This document shows, one piece after another, positions 26,838 to 35,218 of a DNA stretch of 64,000 nt. Made by a program: the position numbers and the translations under genes. Below the pieces are notes generated by a model. That model was not told the DNA's origin. It saw only the letters and a program-made list of their open reading frames with translations, and did no database searches. Location of the stretch: positions 9,736 through 73,735 of the forward strand of contig DASTNZ010000182.1 of assembly GCA_035762665.1 (NCBI GenBank), given 5' to 3'. Position 1 is the stretch's first letter, and each line of letters begins with the position of its first letter. Source of the DNA: JASLBX01 sp035762665 (GTDB lineage Bacteria; Actinomycetota; Actinomycetes; Jiangellales; Jiangellaceae).

Positions 26838-27938
26838 TCAGCTGGCGTCGTCCGGGCGCAGTCCGTCCAGATCGTGCTGCCATCCAGCCGGGAGCACGAT
26901 GCCAGTCGGATGCGGAGACGGCCAGTCCTCGGGTTCCGGCTCGACAGGGCCGGTCCCGGAGACGTCCTTCCACCACCTCAGGGGTTCTGGCCGAGTGGGA
27001 TGGTCGGAGAACATGGCACGCACCTTGGCCAACAAGGGCTTGCGGTGTGGGTAGACGTCCGGCCATCCATAGCGGACCAGGTCAAGGCCAATCCGCCGAA
27101 GGTGAAACTCCCGCTCTTGTTGAGCCCGGACGATTTGCGACGCGTCACTGCGGTTGTCGTACTTCATCGCGCCGTCGCCCTCGTAACCCCACCAGTGCCA
27201 CGGGAGCAGGCCGTCCAGCCGCCACTCTGGGCGATCACGTCCGACCCAAGCGTTTGTCACCGGCATCGGCAAGCCGAACTCGATGAAGGCGAACCGGCCC
27301 AGCGTCTCCAGGGGGCTCTCGACGGTCGGCTCGGCCCGCTTCACGACCCATGCTGCTCGGTTGATGCCTTGCCACCGTCGCATGTGCGGCAGGACGCCGG
27401 CCAGGTCGAGCCCGCGCCGGGCGGCGTCGTCAGCGACGACAAGCGAGTCCGGCAACCGGGCCATCCGCGCCAGGTCCACTACCGCCCACTCGTCACTGAC
27501 CACGAAAAGTCGGCCGAGGGTCCACCGATGTTCTGGCGGGAGATTCGCCACGACGACTCTGCCGCCGGTTCCTCTGAATGGCTCCCGTTGAAGATCTTTC
27601 GGCCGTACGACTGTCGCGACTCTCGGTGGGTGGCCGAGTGTCGGAAACTCGCGGATGGCCGTACACGCCCATCCAGTGAGGAAGGAGTGCGGGCCGCACA
27701 TGAGCCCAAAGGCCCGCGCCCGCAGTGTGAAGCGCTGCCAGCTATCAAGCACGTCGAAGGCCTTGGCGTTCACATAAGCACCCTGAGCCAAACGCCGCAG
27801 CTTGTTGGCAGCCACAAGGCGTCGGAGCATGCTCTCGGAGAGCCGGGCCTTCTTCGCGTCGGCGGCTAGCAGGACTCCGTTGTGGCGGCGAAGTAGGTCC
27901 CGCACCTCGTCCGGGAGGTCGTCGCGTGGCCTTGGCAT
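26838..27938 (-). CDS. Orphan AbiEi-like protein with endonuclease-like C-terminal domain
   Basis: The product of 366 residues starts with a winged-helix region (about 1-65) ending LRRLAQGAYVNAKAF, like the AbiEi antitoxin N-terminal domain. The middle part (70-200) resembles the AbiEi core. The C-terminal part has RLDGLLPWHWWGYEGDGAMKYD followed by QEREFHLRRIGLDLVRYG, which resembles the D-ExDG-K pattern of DUF559/Vsr-like endonuclease folds. No AbiEii nucleotidyltransferase toxin gene is adjacent, so it is an orphan. Such single proteins are common in actinomycetes and their role is not established. Confidence 0.75.
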   Translation of the reverse strand: MPRPRDDLPDEVRDLLRRHNGVLLAADAKKARLSESMLRRLVAANKLRRLAQGAYVNAKAFDVLDSWQRFTLRARAFGLMCGPHSFLTGWACTAIREFPTLGHPPRVATVVRPKDLQREPFRGTGGRVVVANLPPEHRWTLGRLFVVSDEWAVVDLARMARLPDSLVVADDAARRGLDLAGVLPHMRRWQGINRAAWVVKRAEPTVESPLETLGRFAFIEFGLPMPVTNAWVGRDRPEWRLDGLLPWHWWGYEGDGAMKYDNRSDASQIVRAQQEREFHLRRIGLDLVRYGWPDVYPHRKPLLAKVRAMFSDHPTRPEPLRWWKDVSGTGPVEPEPEDWPSPHPTGIVLPAGWQHDLDGLRPDDAS

Positions 27939-28369
27939 GGTGATCAGCGTGCCGCCACCTGTTGATCAAATGTCCCTCGGAGGGCAAAGCTGTGGATACA
28001 GCGGCCGCCGGCGTCTAGGTGTGGACAACTGGTGCCGTTGTACCGAGGCAAATCGTTCTTCCGTGATCGAATCGTCGATGATCATGCGGATTTCGGGGCT
28101 TGGTCGACGATTGGATCAGGAAGGAGCGGTTTGCCTCGGGTGATCCTTTTACGTAGCTGGGTGATCTGCGAAAAATGTCCCTTGATCCAGCCCTGGCACT
28201 GATCCGTCCAGGGCTACGCCTCCCCGGATGGGGCCATCGCTCCTTCGACATCAGCGTCCATCCGGAAAAGGGCATCGGTCTGCCACCAGAAAGAGGCCGC
28301 ATTAGCGGGGAGTGACGGCGGCGACATAGCCTGGCCACGACACCGGCACGACAGCGAGCGAGGTTGCGC
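27939..28369. other. Divergent intergenic region upstream of the lipid operon
   Basis: This 431-bp gap separates the AbiEi-like gene from the five-gene operon. It holds a 36-bp imperfect inverted repeat (separate entry) and a smaller hairpin with exact arms AGCCCTGG/CCAGGGCT at 28189-28215. No coding frame is credible. It probably carries both divergent promoters and the operon leader. Confidence 0.6.
28043..28139 (+). repeat. 36-bp imperfect inverted repeat (long hairpin)
   Basis: Arms 28043-28078 and 28104-28139 match at 30 of 36 positions around a 25-nt loop. They begin CCGAGGCAAA and end TTTGCCTCGG. Three of the six mismatches become U-G wobble pairs in the plus-strand transcript but A-C mismatches on the other strand. 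This favours a structured plus-strand RNA. TGATCCTTTT follows the stem. It may be a leader structure of the downstream operon or a small MITE-like element. Confidence 0.65.
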
Positions 28370-29161
28370 ATGGCGTTCGACATCAGGGATCACACCGATC
28401 GAGCGTCCGCGATCACTCCCGACGACGTCGATCCTGCCGCGTTCCACGACCAGCCGCTGAGCCTGCACACGATCCGCTGCCTGGTGTACTTCCGCAACGT
28501 CGAGCGGAACACGATCAGGCACCTACGCGATCTGCTTGTGACGCCGTCCCACACCGACCCGGTCGTCACCGAGTTCCTGACCGGCTGGGCCTACCAGGAG
28601 TTCTGGCTCGGCGAGACACTCGATGCGATCATCGCCCAACACCAGCACCGCCACGCGTACCAGCCAAGCGCCACCACGGGGCAGCGTATCGTCCGGGAGA
28701 TCCGCGACCGGATCGCACCTGCCCGCCAGGCGCTGCTGGCCAACCTGATCGGCGAGGATTTCGTGGCCATCCACATGGCCTGGGCCTACCTCGACACGTG
28801 TCTGACCGGCGCTGAGTACCGGAACACTGTCGACCGCGAGGACCACCCGCATTTGACTGCGATCCTCCGCCGGGCCGGCAACCTCAAGGACGCTCACCGT
28901 GACTTCTACGCCGGCCAGGCCGTCGCTCGGCTCGGCATATCGTTCCGCGCCCGAACACTCACCCGGCAGGCGCTGACTTACCTGTGGAAGCCGCCCGGCG
29001 CGGCGATCCACCACAGGGGTGAGACCAGGTTCGTCCTGACCTACCTGTTCGACGGCGATCAGGCTCACTCGCTCGACAAGACGCTTGACACCATGCCGGG
29101 CCTGGAAAGGCTCCGGATAGTGTCGTCCGCCATGGCGACCTTCGGGGTGATCCGCTCATGA
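28370..29161 (+). CDS. Ferritin-like helical protein of unknown function, first gene of lipid operon
   Basis: The ATG at 28370 gives 263 residues. The sequence is mainly long helices with Glu/His pairs: FLTGWAYQEFWLGETLDAIIAQHQHRH, and later HMAWAYLDTCLTGAEYR. E and H residues spaced in this way suggest a ferritin-like di-metal or helical-bundle protein, but the assignment is tentative and no named family is recognised. Its stop overlaps the acyl-CoA reductase start (ATGA), so it is translationally coupled to that enzyme. A role as oxygenase, desaturase-like partner or carrier-handling protein is conceivable. Confidence 0.65.
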   Translation: MAFDIRDHTDRASAITPDDVDPAAFHDQPLSLHTIRCLVYFRNVERNTIRHLRDLLVTPSHTDPVVTEFLTGWAYQEFWLGETLDAIIAQHQHRHAYQPSATTGQRIVREIRDRIAPARQALLANLIGEDFVAIHMAWAYLDTCLTGAEYRNTVDREDHPHLTAILRRAGNLKDAHRDFYAGQAVARLGISFRARTLTRQALTYLWKPPGAAIHHRGETRFVLTYLFDGDQAHSLDKTLDTMPGLERLRIVSSAMATFGVIRS

Positions 29162-31476
29162 GCGACTATCTGGACGGCAAGCACGTTCTGCTCACTGGAG
29201 TCACCGGATTCCTCGGTCAGGCCACTCTGGAGAAGCTGCTGTCGGCTTATCCGACGACACGCATATCGGTGCTCATCCGGCCAAAGGGCAGCCAGCCCGC
29301 TGCCAACCGTCTCCCAGGGCTACTGCGCAAGGACGTGTTCAGGAACTGGCGTGAGCGCGTCGGGGACGAGGCGATCCCGCAAGCGGTCGATGAGCGCATC
29401 ACGGTGGTGGAAGGCGACCTCGGGGAAGACCAACTGCCGAAGCTTCCCGACGACCTCGACGTGGTCGTGCACAGCGCATCGATCGTGTCCTTCGACCCGC
29501 CTATCGACGAGGCCTTCCGCACCAACGTCGTCGGGGTTACGCGGCTCTATGACGCGATCAAGGCGTCCGGGAGCGATCCCCACGTTGTGCACATCTCGAC
29601 CGCATATGTAGCGGGCGTCCGCAAGGGCGTCGTCCACGAGGCGCCGCTCGTCCACGACGTCGACTGGCGTACCGAAGCCGCCGCAGCAGCCGCCGCCCGC
29701 GCCGAGGTCGAGACTCAATCACGCCGCCCCGAGGCCCTCCGCAAGGCGATGGAGGCGGCCCGCGCCGAGCACGGCAAGGCCGGCCCGCAGGCCGTCGTTC
29801 AGGCCGCCGAGCCCTCCCGCCGCGAGTGGGTTCATGAGCGGCTGGTCGACTACGGCCGGGTCCGCGCGCAGAGTCTCGGCTGGCCGGACGTCTACACGCT
29901 GACCAAGGCGCTCGGCGAGCGGGCCGCCGAGGAGCTGTGGGGTCAGGCCGGACACCGGCTGTCGATCCTGCGGCCGGCCATCGTCGAGAGCTCGCTGGCG
30001 CATCCGTACCCCGGCTGGATCGATGGATTCAAGATGGCCGACCCGCTGATCCTCGCGTACGGGCGTGGCATCCTGCCGGAGTTCCCGGGCCTGCCGGACA
30101 GCGTCCTGGACCTGATCCCCGTCGACCTCGTCGTGAACGCGACCCTGGCTGTCACCGACAACCCGCCTGAGCCGAGTAAACCCCAGTACTTCCACGTCAG
30201 CTCGGGGGCCCGGAACCCGCTGCCGTTCCGGGCCATGTACGAGCACGTCTACGATTACTTCCGCCGCCACCCAATGCCGGACTCCGAGCGCGGCCACATC
30301 CAGGTGCCGGCCTGGCGCTTTCCCGGCAGTACCCAGGTGCTGCGGATGCTGCGCACCGGTGAGAAGGCGGTCGAGTACGCCGAGCGGGCACTGCTGCACA
30401 TCCCCGCCAACGACCGGACCCGCAAGTGGCAGAGCGACGTCTACCGCCGGCAGCAAGAGCTCGAGGTCCTGCGCAAGTACGCCGATCTCTACCAGGCCTA
30501 CACCCAAGCGGAGGTCATTTACGACGACCGTCGCACGCTTGCCCTGCACCGCTCACTCCCACCCGACCGGCAGGGCGAGCACGGCTTTGACTCGGCGGTC
30601 ATCGACTGGAGGCACTACCTGCAGGAAGTGCACTACCCCAGCGTCACCGAGTTAATGCGCTCGTTCTCGGGGCGCCCGCGGGCCAAGGGCAAGACCGACC
30701 GTGCCCTGCCGCAGTCCACCGACGCCGCGGCGGTGTTCGACCTGGAGGGCACGGTCGTCGCGTCGAACACCATCGAGCAGTACCTGTGGACCCGGCTGGC
30801 CAGCCTGTCCCGATCGCAGTGGCCACGCGAGTTCAGCGACCTGCTGCGCAATATTCCCCGTTATCTCCGGGCGGAGCGTCGTGACAGGGGCGATTTCATC
30901 CGGACCTTCATGCGCCGCTACGAGGGTGTGGACGAGGCCGAACTGCGCCGCCTCGTGGAAGAATCAATCGGGGACGCCCTCTTGCAGCGCGCCATGCCGG
31001 AGGCGATCCGGCGGATCCGGGCGCACCGGGCGGCCGGCCACCGGACCGTCCTGATCACCGGCACCATCGACATCCTGGTCGAGCCGATCGCGCCGCTTTT
31101 CGACGAGGTCGTCGCAGGACGGATGCACAGCCGCGACGGCGTATGGACCGGCTACCTCGACCGCCCGCCGCTGGTGGACGAGGCCCGCGCGGCCTGGCTG
31201 AAGGGGTATGCGGAGACCGCCGGCATCGACCTGGCCCAGTCGTACGCCTACGGCGACAACCACTCTGACCGAGCGTGGCTGGAGCTGGTGGGCCATCCGC
31301 AGGCGGTCAACCCAGACGCCGCGCTGTATCGGCACGCCAAGCGGAAGCGCTGGCAGATCCACAGCTGGGGAACGCATACCCGCGGCCGGCTCGCCGCATT
31401 GTCCGGCGTCGTCGCGACGCCCTGGAATGGCGCTCCTCCGGCAAGTTCCTCGAACCCGCTGGAGGTCCGCCAGTGA
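29158..31476 (+). CDS. Fatty acyl-CoA reductase fused to HAD-IB phosphatase-like domain
   Basis: The 772-residue protein begins with an extended-SDR reductase of the male-sterility/FAR type: TGVTGFLG at residues 13-20, catalytic Y246-x3-K250 (YTLTK), and a FAR C-terminal region to ~residue 510. A HAD-IB domain follows from ~520, with nucleophile D528 in FDLEGTVVAS, ITGTIDILVEP (motif II) and YGDNHSDRAWLELVG (motifs III/IV). Motif I reads DLEGT where most phosphatases have DxDGT. The reductase half should convert a fatty acyl-CoA to aldehyde or alcohol with NADPH. The HAD half may dephosphorylate or only bind a phospholipid intermediate. Confidence 0.88.
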   Translation: MSDYLDGKHVLLTGVTGFLGQATLEKLLSAYPTTRISVLIRPKGSQPAANRLPGLLRKDVFRNWRERVGDEAIPQAVDERITVVEGDLGEDQLPKLPDDLDVVVHSASIVSFDPPIDEAFRTNVVGVTRLYDAIKASGSDPHVVHISTAYVAGVRKGVVHEAPLVHDVDWRTEAAAAAAARAEVETQSRRPEALRKAMEAARAEHGKAGPQAVVQAAEPSRREWVHERLVDYGRVRAQSLGWPDVYTLTKALGERAAEELWGQAGHRLSILRPAIVESSLAHPYPGWIDGFKMADPLILAYGRGILPEFPGLPDSVLDLIPVDLVVNATLAVTDNPPEPSKPQYFHVSSGARNPLPFRAMYEHVYDYFRRHPMPDSERGHIQVPAWRFPGSTQVLRMLRTGEKAVEYAERALLHIPANDRTRKWQSDVYRRQQELEVLRKYADLYQAYTQAEVIYDDRRTLALHRSLPPDRQGEHGFDSAVIDWRHYLQEVHYPSVTELMRSFSGRPRAKGKTDRALPQSTDAAAVFDLEGTVVASNTIEQYLWTRLASLSRSQWPREFSDLLRNIPRYLRAERRDRGDFIRTFMRRYEGVDEAELRRLVEESIGDALLQRAMPEAIRRIRAHRAAGHRTVLITGTIDILVEPIAPLFDEVVAGRMHSRDGVWTGYLDRPPLVDEARAAWLKGYAETAGIDLAQSYAYGDNHSDRAWLELVGHPQAVNPDAALYRHAKRKRWQIHSWGTHTRGRLAALSGVVATPWNGAPPASSSNPLEVRQ

Positions 31477-32687
31477 TCCTCTCGCTGCAGTACAAGCGCT
31501 CTCCCGCTCGTTACCTGGCATCCCGTGGAATCACCTCGATCAAGGCAGGTCGCCGGTTCGCCGGCATGGTTGCGGGCAACATGTCGCCGCTGCGGCTGCT
31601 CAACCTGCCGGCTCCCGATATCCCCGGCGAGGGGTGGACGCGGGTGGTTCCGATCCTGTCCGGCATCTGCGGGTCCGACCTGGCGCTGCTGACAGGGCAG
31701 TCGTCCCCCTACCTGTCGCCGGTCACCTCGATGCCCTTTGTGCCGGGTCACGAGGTCGTCGGCGAGACGTTAGATGACTTGCCGAGCGTTCCGGCCGGGA
31801 CCCGGGTCGTACTCGATCCGGTCCTCTCGTGCGAACCTCGCGGGACGAAGCTGTGCCGGTGGTGCGCCGCTGGCAAGCACAGCCGGTGCGACCACATCAC
31901 GACGGGACGGATCGCCGCTGGGCTGCAGACCGGCTTCTGCACCGACACCGGTGGCGGCTGGAGCCGCCGGTTCGTGGCTCACCAGAGCCAGCTCCATGCC
32001 GTTCCGGACAATCTGACAAACGATCGCGCCGTTTTGGTGGAGCCGCTGGCGTGCGCCGTCCACACGGTTCGGCGGGTGGACGTCCCGTCCAACTCGACGG
32101 TGGCCATCATCGGCGCTGGGACGGTCGGGCTGATGACGCTCCTGGCGCTGAAGGAGCTGGCACCGGACGTCGCTGTCCACGTCATCGCCAAGCACAAGCA
32201 CCAGCAGGATCGCGCGCTGGCACTCGGTGCCACGGCCGTCAACCAGCCGGACCGGGCGGCGCGGGCAATCCGCCGGACGACGACGGCCCGGATGCACGTG
32301 CCAGAGTTCGGCAGCGAGTTCCTACTCGGCGGCGTCGACGTGGTGTTCGAGTGCACCGGTGGCGCGTCCGGCCTGGACACCGCGCTACGCCTGACCCGGG
32401 CCGGCGGGACGGTGGTGATGTCAGGAATGCCGTCCGGCAGCGTCGACCTGACTCCCCTGTGGTTCCGCGAACTCCAGCTCGTCGGCGCCTACGCCAGCGG
32501 CAGCCGCTCCTCTCCCGAGTGGAGGAGCGACTTCGCGGTCGCGATGTCGCTGGTGGCCTCGGCGCCCCTGGACGACTGGGTGGAACCGCCGTACCCGCTC
32601 CGGCGCTGGCGAGAGGCATTGGGCCACGCGGCGGAGGCGGGCAAGCTGGGCAGCGTCAAGATCGCTTTTGCGCCAGGGAAGGACTGA
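31473..32687 (+). CDS. Zinc-dependent medium-chain alcohol dehydrogenase
   Basis: The GTG within the GTGA overlap gives 404 residues. The MDR catalytic zinc site is C66 in GICGSD and H93-E94 in PGHEVVGE. Four cysteines between ~120 and 145 (LSCEPRGTKLCRWCAAGKHSRC region) form the structural zinc lobe. The Rossmann motif is AIIGAGTVGLMTL. A ~30-residue basic leader precedes the usual start. It resembles threonine/sorbitol dehydrogenase-type MDRs. In this operon the substrate could be a fatty alcohol, aldehyde or glycerol-phosphate derivative. Confidence 0.9.
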   Translation: MILSLQYKRSPARYLASRGITSIKAGRRFAGMVAGNMSPLRLLNLPAPDIPGEGWTRVVPILSGICGSDLALLTGQSSPYLSPVTSMPFVPGHEVVGETLDDLPSVPAGTRVVLDPVLSCEPRGTKLCRWCAAGKHSRCDHITTGRIAAGLQTGFCTDTGGGWSRRFVAHQSQLHAVPDNLTNDRAVLVEPLACAVHTVRRVDVPSNSTVAIIGAGTVGLMTLLALKELAPDVAVHVIAKHKHQQDRALALGATAVNQPDRAARAIRRTTTARMHVPEFGSEFLLGGVDVVFECTGGASGLDTALRLTRAGGTVVMSGMPSGSVDLTPLWFRELQLVGAYASGSRSSPEWRSDFAVAMSLVASAPLDDWVEPPYPLRRWREALGHAAEAGKLGSVKIAFAPGKD

Positions 32688-32691
32688 GATC

Positions 32692-34269
32692 ATGAGCAGA
32701 CCAGGGTTCGTCCTCTCCGTTGACGAGCGCACTCCGCCACTGCTGGTTCACCAAGGGGAGGGCTTCCGGCTCGAACGGCTGCCAATCGGTACGAACGTGA
32801 TCTACCCGCCGGACTCGCTGCCGGGCTTCCGCAACGTCGACGCCGCGATAGCCAAGGCGATCCACAACCCCATCGGGATGGAGCCACTGCCCGAACTCCT
32901 CAAGGCCGGCATGCGCCTCACCATCGTGTTCGACGACCTGTCGCTGCCGCTGCCGCCGATGCAGACGCCTGACGTCCGGCAACGGGTGATCGAGAAGGTT
33001 CTCGAGCTGGCCGCCCGGGCCGGCGTCGACGATGTCGAGCTGATCGCCGCCAACTCCTTGCACCGACGGATGACTCCGGCTGAGCTCAAGCGAGTGGTCG
33101 GTGAACGGGTGTTCCGCTCCTTCTTCCCTGAACACTTGCGCAACCACGACGCGGAAGACCAAGAAGACCTGGTGGACCTCGGCCGAACAGAGCACGGTGA
33201 GGTGGTCGAGCTGAACCGGCGGGCCATGGAGAGTGACCTGGTCGTCTACGTCAACATCACGCTGACGTCGATGAGCGGCGGGCCGAAGTCACTGTCCGTC
33301 GGGCTGGCGAGCTACCGCAGCCTGCGGCACCACCACAATGTGCATACGCTGCGCCATTCGCGCTCCTTCAACGATCCGCCGAACTCGGCCATGCACCACT
33401 CCTACGAGCGAATGAAGGACCTGATCGGCGAGCACGTCAAGGTCTTCCAGATCGAGACGACGCTCAACAACAACACGTTCCCGTCGTCAATGGGCTTTCT
33501 CAACAAGCGCGAGTGGGAGTGGAACCTCGCCGACCAGGCCGCCTACCTGGCGGTCAAGCGGGGCAACGAGCTACTGCCGGCGCGGGCGCGGCGAAAGATC
33601 TGGCAGTCGACGGTGGCGCCGTACGGAGTGACGGGCATCAACGCGGGCGTCCCGTCGCAGGTCCACGAGATAACGCTGGCCAACGTCCACCGGCAGCAAC
33701 TCACCGAGGTCGATGGCCAGGCGGACGTGGCGATCTTTGGACTCCCCTACATCTGCCCGTACAACGTCAACTCGATCATGAACCCGATCCTGGTGATGTC
33801 GCTCGGGCTGGGGTACTTCTTCAACCTGTACAAGAACAAGCCGATCGTCCGGGAGGGCGGGACGGCGATCTTCTATCACCCGGTGCCGCACGAGTTCCAC
33901 CCGGTGCACCACCCGAGCTACATCGACTTCTTCGATGAGGTGCTGACCGAGTCCACCGATCCGGTCGTGTTGGAGACGAAGTACGAAGAGCAGTTCGCCA
34001 CCGACCCGTGGTACATCCAGCTGTACCGCAAGAGCTACGCCTACCACGGCGTGCACCCGTTCTACATGTGGTACTGGGGGGCGCACGCCTTGGAGCACCT
34101 GGGCGAGGTGATCTTCGTGGGCGGCAACCGGAAGACGACTGCCCGGATGGGGTTCAAGGCGGCGTCCACCCTCGCCGACGCGCTGGAGATCGCGTCGCAC
34201 GCGGTCGGCCGCTCCCCGTCGATCACCTACCAGCACGCTCCGCCACTGGTGATGGCGGACGTTCGGTGA
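32692..34269 (+). CDS. LarA-like (nickel-pincer lactate racemase family) protein
   Basis: The product of 525 residues has the LarA N-terminal domain: VFDDLSLPLPPM, then AANSLH124RRMTPAEL matching the LarA H-R-x-M-T helix, and MSGGPK199SLSVGLA matching the segment whose lysine binds the Ni-pincer cofactor in LarA. Histidine-rich stretches follow (RHHHNVHTLRH; PVPHEFHPVHHPSY). It is about 100 residues longer than lactate racemase. LarB, LarC and LarE cofactor-synthesis genes are absent here, so cofactor would come from elsewhere or not be used. It probably epimerises or transfers hydride at a hydroxyl carbon of a lipid-related substrate. Confidence 0.82.
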   Translation: MSRPGFVLSVDERTPPLLVHQGEGFRLERLPIGTNVIYPPDSLPGFRNVDAAIAKAIHNPIGMEPLPELLKAGMRLTIVFDDLSLPLPPMQTPDVRQRVIEKVLELAARAGVDDVELIAANSLHRRMTPAELKRVVGERVFRSFFPEHLRNHDAEDQEDLVDLGRTEHGEVVELNRRAMESDLVVYVNITLTSMSGGPKSLSVGLASYRSLRHHHNVHTLRHSRSFNDPPNSAMHHSYERMKDLIGEHVKVFQIETTLNNNTFPSSMGFLNKREWEWNLADQAAYLAVKRGNELLPARARRKIWQSTVAPYGVTGINAGVPSQVHEITLANVHRQQLTEVDGQADVAIFGLPYICPYNVNSIMNPILVMSLGLGYFFNLYKNKPIVREGGTAIFYHPVPHEFHPVHHPSYIDFFDEVLTESTDPVVLETKYEEQFATDPWYIQLYRKSYAYHGVHPFYMWYWGAHALEHLGEVIFVGGNRKTTARMGFKAASTLADALEIASHAVGRSPSITYQHAPPLVMADVR

Positions 34270-34282
34270 GGGTGGTCGGCTG

Positions 34283-35215
34283 ATGAGCATCCGCGATGAG
34301 ATCCAACTGCTTCGCCACGGCCGTGACTGGCGCGGACGTTCGACCGTGCCCCGGTCGGCCGACCCGTACGTACTAGACGACGGCGAGCGGGAGTTCCCCA
34401 CCGGCTGGGCCCGTACAAAGGCCGGGAAGCTGGCCCGGTCGGTCCTGCAACGCGGCCTGCTCAAGCCGGTGACGTGGAGTCAGACCCGGCCGGTCGTCGA
34501 AGGTTTGGAGTATCTGGCTAATCTGAACGGTCCCGTCGTCTTCGTGGCCAACCACTCGTCCCACCTGGACGCGCCGCTGATCGTCGGGTCTGTTCCGCGG
34601 CGGTTCGCGGACAAGCTGGCCGTAGGCGCCGCCGCCGATTACTTCTTCGACGCCCGCTGGCGGGCCATTACGTCGGCGCTGTTCTTCAACACCTTCCCGG
34701 TCGAGCGGCACGGGCAGCGGCGGCTGCGCTCGCAGGCGGTCGAGCTACTGGACGACGGGTGGAATCTGCTGCTGTTCCCTGAGGGGACCCGATCGGAGGA
34801 CGGGTGGATGAGCGCGTTCAAGTCCGGCACCGCGCAGCTGTGCGTCAGCAAGGGTGTGCCCGTGGTGCCGATCGCCATCCGCGGGGCGTACGCCGCGATG
34901 CCCCGCGGCCGGAACTGGCCAGTGCCGGGACGCCCGCGGATCGCCGTGCGGTACGGCCGCCCGCTGCTTCCCGTCGAGGGTGAAGGATTCCGCGAGCTGC
35001 GCGGGCGCATGATGCGAGCGGTGTCCCGGCTCGCCGCCGAGGAGGATCTCGGCTGGTACGGCGCACTGCGGGCCGAGGCTGATGACACCCTGCCGCTGCC
35101 GACCCGCCGTGCGACGACCGCGTCGCAAGCCGTCCCACCGCCGGGGTGGCGCCGAATCTGGGAGTCGACCCGCCCGCTCGAGGATCGCCGCCGCCGCCGC
35201 GTCTGGACTTGGTGA
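34283..35215 (+). CDS. PlsC-type 1-acylglycerol-3-phosphate acyltransferase
   Basis: The 310-residue protein has the acyltransferase blocks: motif I N90-H91-SSHLD96 with the catalytic His-Asp pair, the block II phosphate-binding region FNTFPVER, and motif III FPEGTRSEDG (residues 165-174), then VPVVPIAIRGAY. The N-terminus has no clear transmembrane helix. It should acylate a lysophosphatidate-like acceptor or a related alcohol. It is the last gene of the operon, 13 nt after the LarA-like gene, and suggests that the pathway ends in a membrane lipid. Confidence 0.92.
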   Translation: MSIRDEIQLLRHGRDWRGRSTVPRSADPYVLDDGEREFPTGWARTKAGKLARSVLQRGLLKPVTWSQTRPVVEGLEYLANLNGPVVFVANHSSHLDAPLIVGSVPRRFADKLAVGAAADYFFDARWRAITSALFFNTFPVERHGQRRLRSQAVELLDDGWNLLLFPEGTRSEDGWMSAFKSGTAQLCVSKGVPVVPIAIRGAYAAMPRGRNWPVPGRPRIAVRYGRPLLPVEGEGFRELRGRMMRAVSRLAAEEDLGWYGALRAEADDTLPLPTRRATTASQAVPPPGWRRIWESTRPLEDRRRRRVWTW

Positions 35216-35218
35216 CGT

